A DNA stretch of 64,000 nucleotides from Caprella mutica. Its lineage: Eukaryota; Arthropoda; Malacostraca; Amphipoda; Caprellidae. This document shows, piece by piece, positions 58,700 through 64,000 of this stretch (its first letter is position 1; each line of letters starts with the position of its first letter). Under the pieces are notes generated by a model. The model was not told where the DNA came from. It saw nothing but the letters and a program-made list of their open reading frames with translations, and did not search any database. A program made the translations under genes and the position numbers. The stretch lies in the NCBI GenBank assembly GCA_947561585.1, contig CANNZV010001464.1:124001-188000 (forward strand), read 5' to 3'.

Positions 58700-59420
58700 A
58701 ATAAGTTGATATGCATCGTTTAACTATTTGGCAAATGGTTAAAAAGTGCAAGGAGACTGGCTCAACTTCTGATGAATCAGGACCAGGCCGTAAACTGATC
58801 AAAAACATGCGGGATAAATGCGTCAAAACCCACGTCGATCTCATCATAAAGTGGCTGCAGAAACTAGTGTTAGCAAAACTTTATTTGCTGGAAGAAGAAT
58901 TTAGAAAAAAAAACATTTTAAGTGCTAAAATGTAATGAGCTTACTGATCATCATGGGAGAATATGAGAGCTGAAAATGTCGTCACATACTGAATGAAATA
59001 AGATGAAGACACGCTCCCTAACTTGGTGTTCAACAGATGAGAAGAAATTTGAGAAGAAACCATCAGAATTATCGAATTTGGAATCGTAGTTTCTTCTATG
59101 GGCTCAAGAACACTTCCGGGGGTCACCATGTAGTCTTCAGTCCAAATCAGCACACTCACATGCCTCCAAAGAAACATTCCATCTTTCATAGGCAGAGTTG
59201 TATGGCCAGCAAGGAGTCCAGACCTTAATCCGGTAGATTTTTCTATCTGGTCAATTTGGAGACAAGGTCTCAGCTTCTCACTCTTCCATCGAATCAATGA
59301 AAGCTAAATTCCATGTGGAATGGAAAGCAATTCTATAAGAATAGATGCGAGCTGCTTGTATGCATATGTTTCTATAGACCTTCATAAAATAGCAAGAAAT
59401 TTGTTGTTTTAATTCCGAAA
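58700..59420 (+). pseudogene. Decayed Tc1/mariner-type transposase
   Basis: Order of fragments fits an IS630/Tc1/mariner transposase. LTIWQMVKKCKETGSTSDES is followed by GPGRK (58717-58790), the DNA-binding helix-turn-helix and GRPR-like linker. Then FSTDEKKFEKK at about 59027-59060 is the first catalytic Asp region. Last, W/PASSPDLNPVDFSIWSIL at about 59205-59260 is the second Asp region. The linking frames are broken by stops and indels and the element is shortened. Terminal repeats were not found. Confidence 0.78.
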
Positions 59421-60238
59421 CGTCCTATAATATTGTATCTAAAATTACATTCCTTCAATATATAGAATACAATAATATGCTTAATATGATAATAATATAT
59501 TAACTTATCCCTTCTCTGTATAAAAATCTTTCTACGCAATTCCTAATATTCCCGGAATATCTTATTTGCGACAACACACCACCAGATATCAATTCCAAGG
59601 AATCTCCTGTTGATATATTCCAATGTGGATTTTCATAAGCCACACTTGGATTTTGGTATTATACTTTTACTTCCACATTATCCAAGAAGTTGTTCAAGGA
59701 ATTTGATAAGATTATTTTGGTTTGAATTTACATTTCAAATATAACAAAATAGCCGTTTATTAGAGAATTGGTATTGATAATAATTGGTAGATGTCTTGGA
59801 AAATATATAATCATATGAATCTATAGTTGATTTTTAATTACAAAAATCGAAAGATCAATGTAATTCATTTAATCATAGATTATTCAATTAATGAGCTTTT
59901 GATTCACCTAATCATTATTCACATAGACTTTAGGTATCTTACAGACATCAACTTATCTCATATCGTTATCCTTATCTTGATTTTAGCACAGAAGTGTTTA
60001 CTAGGTTTATTTCTTAAGTAAATATTTGTTCCCTTTTTCTACAGTTAACAGATGTTCTTTGACAGGAAATTCAGAAGTTGCCGTTATCGCAATATTCAAC
60101 TTCAATAGCTTGGTCTCTGGGGGAACTTGTACCATTTGTCAGCAGTTTAAAGTGCTTCTATGGCTTGAACAAGTTAAACTCTACGACAGTATTTCCATTT
60201 ATAAACTGTGTGATCGGGAATTTTTTAAAGAAACTAGG
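59421..60238. other. Non-coding sequence
   Basis: No recognised gene. Small open frames at 59827-60021 and 60026-60283 lack domains; the latter runs into the palindromic MITE. Confidence 0.5.
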
Positions 60239-60420
60239 GTAAATTACGAATTATCGGTCAGTTTCACATCTCCGGTCGTATAAGAAAAAACGATATTATA
60301 ATTGTTATTTCATTTCTATTTTTATTGGTACCAATAAAAATAGAAATAAAATAACAATTATAATATCGTTTTTTCTTATACGACCGGAGATGTGAAACTG
60401 ACCGATTATTCGTAATTTAC
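60239..60420. mobile_element. 182-bp near-perfect palindromic MITE
   Basis: The whole element is one palindrome centred on GGTACC (axis between 60329 and 60330), with only about one mismatched pair. Ends: GTAAATTACGAATTATCGGT and its complement. Family member of 35126-35300 and 48617-48731, but with no non-palindromic centre. Near-perfect symmetry implies recent formation or arm-to-arm conversion. Confidence 0.95.
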
Positions 60421-61150
60421 ATTATAGTTTGTTTACCTATTGGATTGGGTTTAATTTTCATATCGATATGATGTGGTTCATAATATTATGCGCATGTGTA
60501 ATATGTATTAATTCGTTTTGATAGAACACATTTTCCACTGTAAAAAGGAAATATTAAGGATAATATCATTAAGTAAATAAAGAAAGATATGAATGGTATA
60601 TTACAAAATAATATACACAAATTTCAGAATGTTTATCAATATAATTACTTTTTCAAATTAGTATTCCATAAAATTAAATACAATTTTATGAACCCTATAT
60701 CTTACATTGAAATTTCGTCGTATATGTCACTTACTTTCATCCAGCAAGAAAACAATGAATAAATTCACTGTTTCTAATGTATTGAATTACGTATTCAAAG
60801 CCTTGCTGCGTCGTTATTTTCACACAACAATAATAGTATACAAAAACATATTCATGGACCCGAAGAAGTGACAGGGTATGAAGGGAGGGAGTCGGACTTA
60901 ATCATTTAACAGATTTCTCAAATTAAATCGGACGGGGAACATTGAATTGCGAAAAATGATAAAAATCCCGAATGTGTAATTGAATGTACGGTTTAATCAA
61001 GGGGTGCAGACTAATACAGGGGATATAATTTGTTTTGATGGAGTGAAGTGGTGATAGTGACTTGTTTTGCAGATGAATTAATGGAGTTATAGCTATTTAA
61101 TTGCTACCCTAGTCAGGAATTTGTTGGTGGGTCAGTGCAAGTTTGGTTTT
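60421..61150. other. Non-coding sequence
   Basis: No gene or repeat recognised. Confidence 0.5.
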
Positions 61151-61426
61151 GTTTAGTTATGGTTTCATCTGACCAAATGGTTTAGTTATGGTTTCATCTG
61201 AACAAATGGTTTAGTTATGGTTTCATCTGACCAAATGGTTTAGTTATGGTTTCATCTGACCAAATGGTTTAGTTATGGTTTCATCTGACCAAATGGTTTA
61301 GTTATGGTTTCATCTGACCAAATGGTTTAGTTATGGTTTCATCAGACCAAATGGTTTAGTTATGGTTTCATCTGACCAAATGGTTTAGTTATGGTTTCAT
61401 CTGACCAAATGGTTTAGTTATGGTTA
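61151..61426. repeat. 29-bp minisatellite, about 9.5 copies
   Basis: Almost identical copies of a 29-bp unit containing TTAGTTATGGTTTCATCTGA and CCAAATGG; only single-base differences (for example CATCAGACC in one unit). High uniformity indicates a young array. Confidence 0.97.
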
Positions 61427-61465
61427 CCAGATAGCAAAATCTAAGAATGGTAACTCTTCACTTAA

Positions 61466-61569
61466 GGTACGTTTTGTATGCAGAGATTGTTGCGATAATC
61501 GCTCAGTGATCATCGCCTAGTGATTATCACTGATCGATGATCGCAACAATCGCTGCATGTAAAACGTAG
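61466..61569. mobile_element. Hairpin MITE, about 104 bp
   Basis: Left arm TACGTTTTGTATGCAGAGAT then TGTTGCGATAATCG; the right arm is its complement (CGATGATCGCAACAATCGCT then GCATGTAAAACGTA). The centre (GTGATCATCGCC...TGATTATCAC) is also partly self-complementary. No coding capacity. Family unknown and target duplication not determined. Confidence 0.85.
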
Positions 61570-62454
61570 CATGAAACAGCAGTGTGAGACCATCGCTAAT
61601 ATGAATAAATTGTAAATAAAGATTTTTTCCAGAGCAAATGATAGTTAAATAAGTAACAGATTGGTCCGTTGCTGCCAGTTCATTACTATTAGTGTATTTT
61701 GTTACTCCTCAGTTCTTCATTTTCTCGACTGGAATTGCTTAATATTATATTGACTAATAACACTCACATTTATAATATTATTTGAAATGACATGTGACAA
61801 GGTATTTAATCTGTAAAGTGACAGATTGTCAGTTGCAATAATGTTTTGATTGATAATTTTATGATGTATTTTGTTTCTAAATATATAGATGCACTGATTT
61901 GAATCTTATAATTAGTCAAACACGTTTCATTTTCAAAGTGAAAAACCTGCAATGGCATGGGAGATTAACCCATCTTAATGTTCCATGAGCCAACCATGAT
62001 TTCTACTCGGGTAATTAGTCAGATCATTTTCTCTGTTAGGATTTATCTATGTACATTTCAAGGTTTCCATGAATATATTTATTGTTAATTTGCAGGTACT
62101 GGTCATGGTTAAGAACTATAATATGTGCATAAAATATATGCTGGGAAAGTGTATGAACTGGTAGCATGCTTAAATTTACCTGTTTAATGTATTTACTATT
62201 ATAGTATATATAATATAGTTACAATTTTCATGTCAGTCTCTTGATGAACAATTAAAAAAACTGAATTGATTTTTGGACTACAGATCTTTCAATTTATGAA
62301 CGATGGAGAAATTACAATATAAAAGATATTTTACTAGTAAAAATGATAAATTCCTATTTTCCATAACGAGTTATGATTTCCTCTCAGTATCTTCCATTAA
62401 TGTTTGTTCATGTACATCACCTATTTAGCACTACAAAGTAAAGTAAAATGAAGA
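61570..62454. other. Non-coding sequence
   Basis: No gene or repeat recognised. Confidence 0.5.
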
Positions 62455-62785
62455 GCAAAGAGCACGTAGTCCCTTTGCGGCTACGGCATCAACTTGGCTA
62501 ACAGTATTTAAAATTTAGGAGACAGCTGCTAAGGGGAAATATTATTTAGAGCATAGCGCTCTTTAACAAGATTGTGTCCTTGCCAATGATTTTCTCCAGA
62601 GATACTTGGTCTTGAGGTAAATATATATTTAATGTATATGTGAATTAACTCACCAATAATTGACATAATGATTACAAGTGACAATATGTATAAATGAATT
62701 GTAGTGAACTGTGATCATATTTGTCAGCTGTCATATTTTTATATCCTTTGGTTCCAAAGTACACACACGTTCATACCCTGCAAAA
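62455..62785 (+). repeat. Possible distant relative of the SINE-like family
   Basis: Shares the spaced motifs ATAGCGCT and, at the 3' end, CCTTTGGTTCCAAAG with ACGTT...ACCCT, which correspond to CCTTTGGTTCCGAAGCAGAC GTTAAACCCC of the better copies. The 5' part (CCCTTTGCGGCTACGGCATC) has no match in them. A related subfamily or a different element with a shared 3' end. Confidence 0.5.
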
Positions 62786-64000
62786 TTAAAATTCTTGTTT
62801 TTTTTAATTAATTTTAGGGAAAAATGTCTTTTTAAACAAAAAAACATACAACTAAATTTTAGTATTAGATATCAAATCAACTATTGATCATACAGTTATA
62901 ACTATTTCCAGATTAGATGGAGGATATATAAATATATATTTTCATTTGTATTTTCTTCTACGATTTCTTCTTCGAGTTTATCGAGTCAAAATGTTTTGGT
63001 TATCAAATTTTCCGTGCATGGAGTGTTTTTCATAATCAATCCGGACGATCAGGTCTGATAAGATGAGCTCTAAATAACCGACTAGACAATCTTATCAGCT
63101 AGGCCCAATGCTCTCCTTTTCTTGATATGTAGCTTCCCACGAGAAACAAACAAAAGAGCATCCAACGTAATCTGAGGTTATATCAGCCGTGTAAGGATCA
63201 GCGTGCTGCTATAGCTACATTTCTTCTATGCTTTACAACTCGAAGGTGAATGACGAAAATTGTTAGTGTAGTGAGAGAAGGTGTTTATTATGAATTGATG
63301 ATCGAGTGGTTCTTAATTTAAGAAAATATGTTAATAATCGGAGTGCTAAAATTGATAATATTACATTCAATAAATAAAATGTATACCTACAGATGTTCGT
63401 ATAGTCAATTTTTGCTGATATAAATAATATAAGTAAGTGTGGTGCTTAAACTGAAAAGATTATATTAAATAAATCTAATTTATACTCACAGATTTTAGTA
63501 TAGTCAATTCGTGCTGGTATATCTAATATGTAAATTACTTTCAGTTCATGGAATATTATTATTCGACCTTCGGCTTTAAATTTATTATAATATTATCCTT
63601 GTGTAGCAATTCTGAGCCGTTTCTCAATTTTATTAAAAAGAGCAGCTGGTCACAGGGTTTAGAAATGATGACCAGTATTATAAAGTCAAATGACTATCTA
63701 TTTCAGCCAAACTGACCCAGGAAATGAACCATAGAAAGTGAAGGGTTCAGAAAGCAGGAGTTATGTTCTTTAGAATGAAAACATAAATTGTTGTTCCGCT
63801 GAAAGTTGTTGTTAACAAATCAACCCTTCATTGCTCACTTTATTTGGAGACTCGAAAGTTGTTTTACAATATAGATTTTTATGAAATAATAATTTGAAAT
63901 ATTTTATTATACAAGCGAATCTTTGATAGTCTAGATTTCTCAACTATTTTTTTTTTCAATCACCCCATATACATATAATAGTAATAAAGAGAGTGAATTT
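62786..64000. other. Non-coding sequence to window end
   Basis: No gene, array or inverted repeat recognised. Confidence 0.5.

Noticed and set aside
58711..58935. 74-codon frame as an independent gene
   Set aside because: It matches the N-terminal part of a Tc1/mariner-type transposase and is followed by other fragments of the same protein.

Overview
This window comes from an AT-rich animal genome, most likely an insect and possibly hemipteran. It has interrupted genes with GT/AG introns, a recognisable nuclear-receptor gene, several decayed Tc1/mariner-type transposases and a non-LTR retrotransposon. Nothing bacterial or viral is visible. The species is not proven; hemipteran is an inference from general composition and transposon style.

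Layout. The first 17.6 kb has no convincing host gene and is dominated by minisatellite arrays: a 19-bp unit at 1.08-3.58 kb, 21-bp at 9.2-10.2 kb, 40-bp at 11.1-13.3 kb, 15-bp at 15.5-15.9 kb and 11-bp at 16.9-17.6 kb. From 18.1 to 25.7 kb lie three mobile elements of an unusual design. Each is bounded by inverted clusters of short tandem repeats and flanked by an exact 9-bp target-site duplication (18143-19298, 21495-22968, 24687-25702). A higher-order satellite (60 bp = 3 x 20 bp) sits between the second and third. From 26.6 to 32.7 kb are a dead mariner-type transposase and a broken non-LTR (LINE) element holding a 230-base assembly gap. From 32.7 to 44.6 kb there is no recognised gene, only arrays, an inverted-repeat MITE and copies of a roughly 500-bp SINE-like family.

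The one convincing host gene is a ten-exon nuclear receptor of the HNF4 (NR2A) class on the + strand, coding from about 44632 to 53101. All nine intron phases agree and the joined exons are an exact multiple of three (717 codons plus stop). It has a two-zinc-finger DNA-binding domain, a ligand-binding domain and a long C-terminal tail. Its introns hold a SINE-like copy, a MITE, and a mariner-like element nested inside another repeat. The zinc-finger region differs from textbook HNF4 at normally conserved positions, so this may be a divergent paralogue.

Downstream (53.1-64 kb) are more repeats: a SINE-like copy with a 14-bp target duplication, another decayed mariner-type transposase, a nearly perfect 182-bp palindrome, a 29-bp array and a hairpin MITE. 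Tandem arrays together fill roughly 10 kb, about 16% of the window. The novelty candidate is the group of three 'inverted-minisatellite' elements, which resemble Foldback transposons in structure but carry three different repeat motifs with related outer ends.
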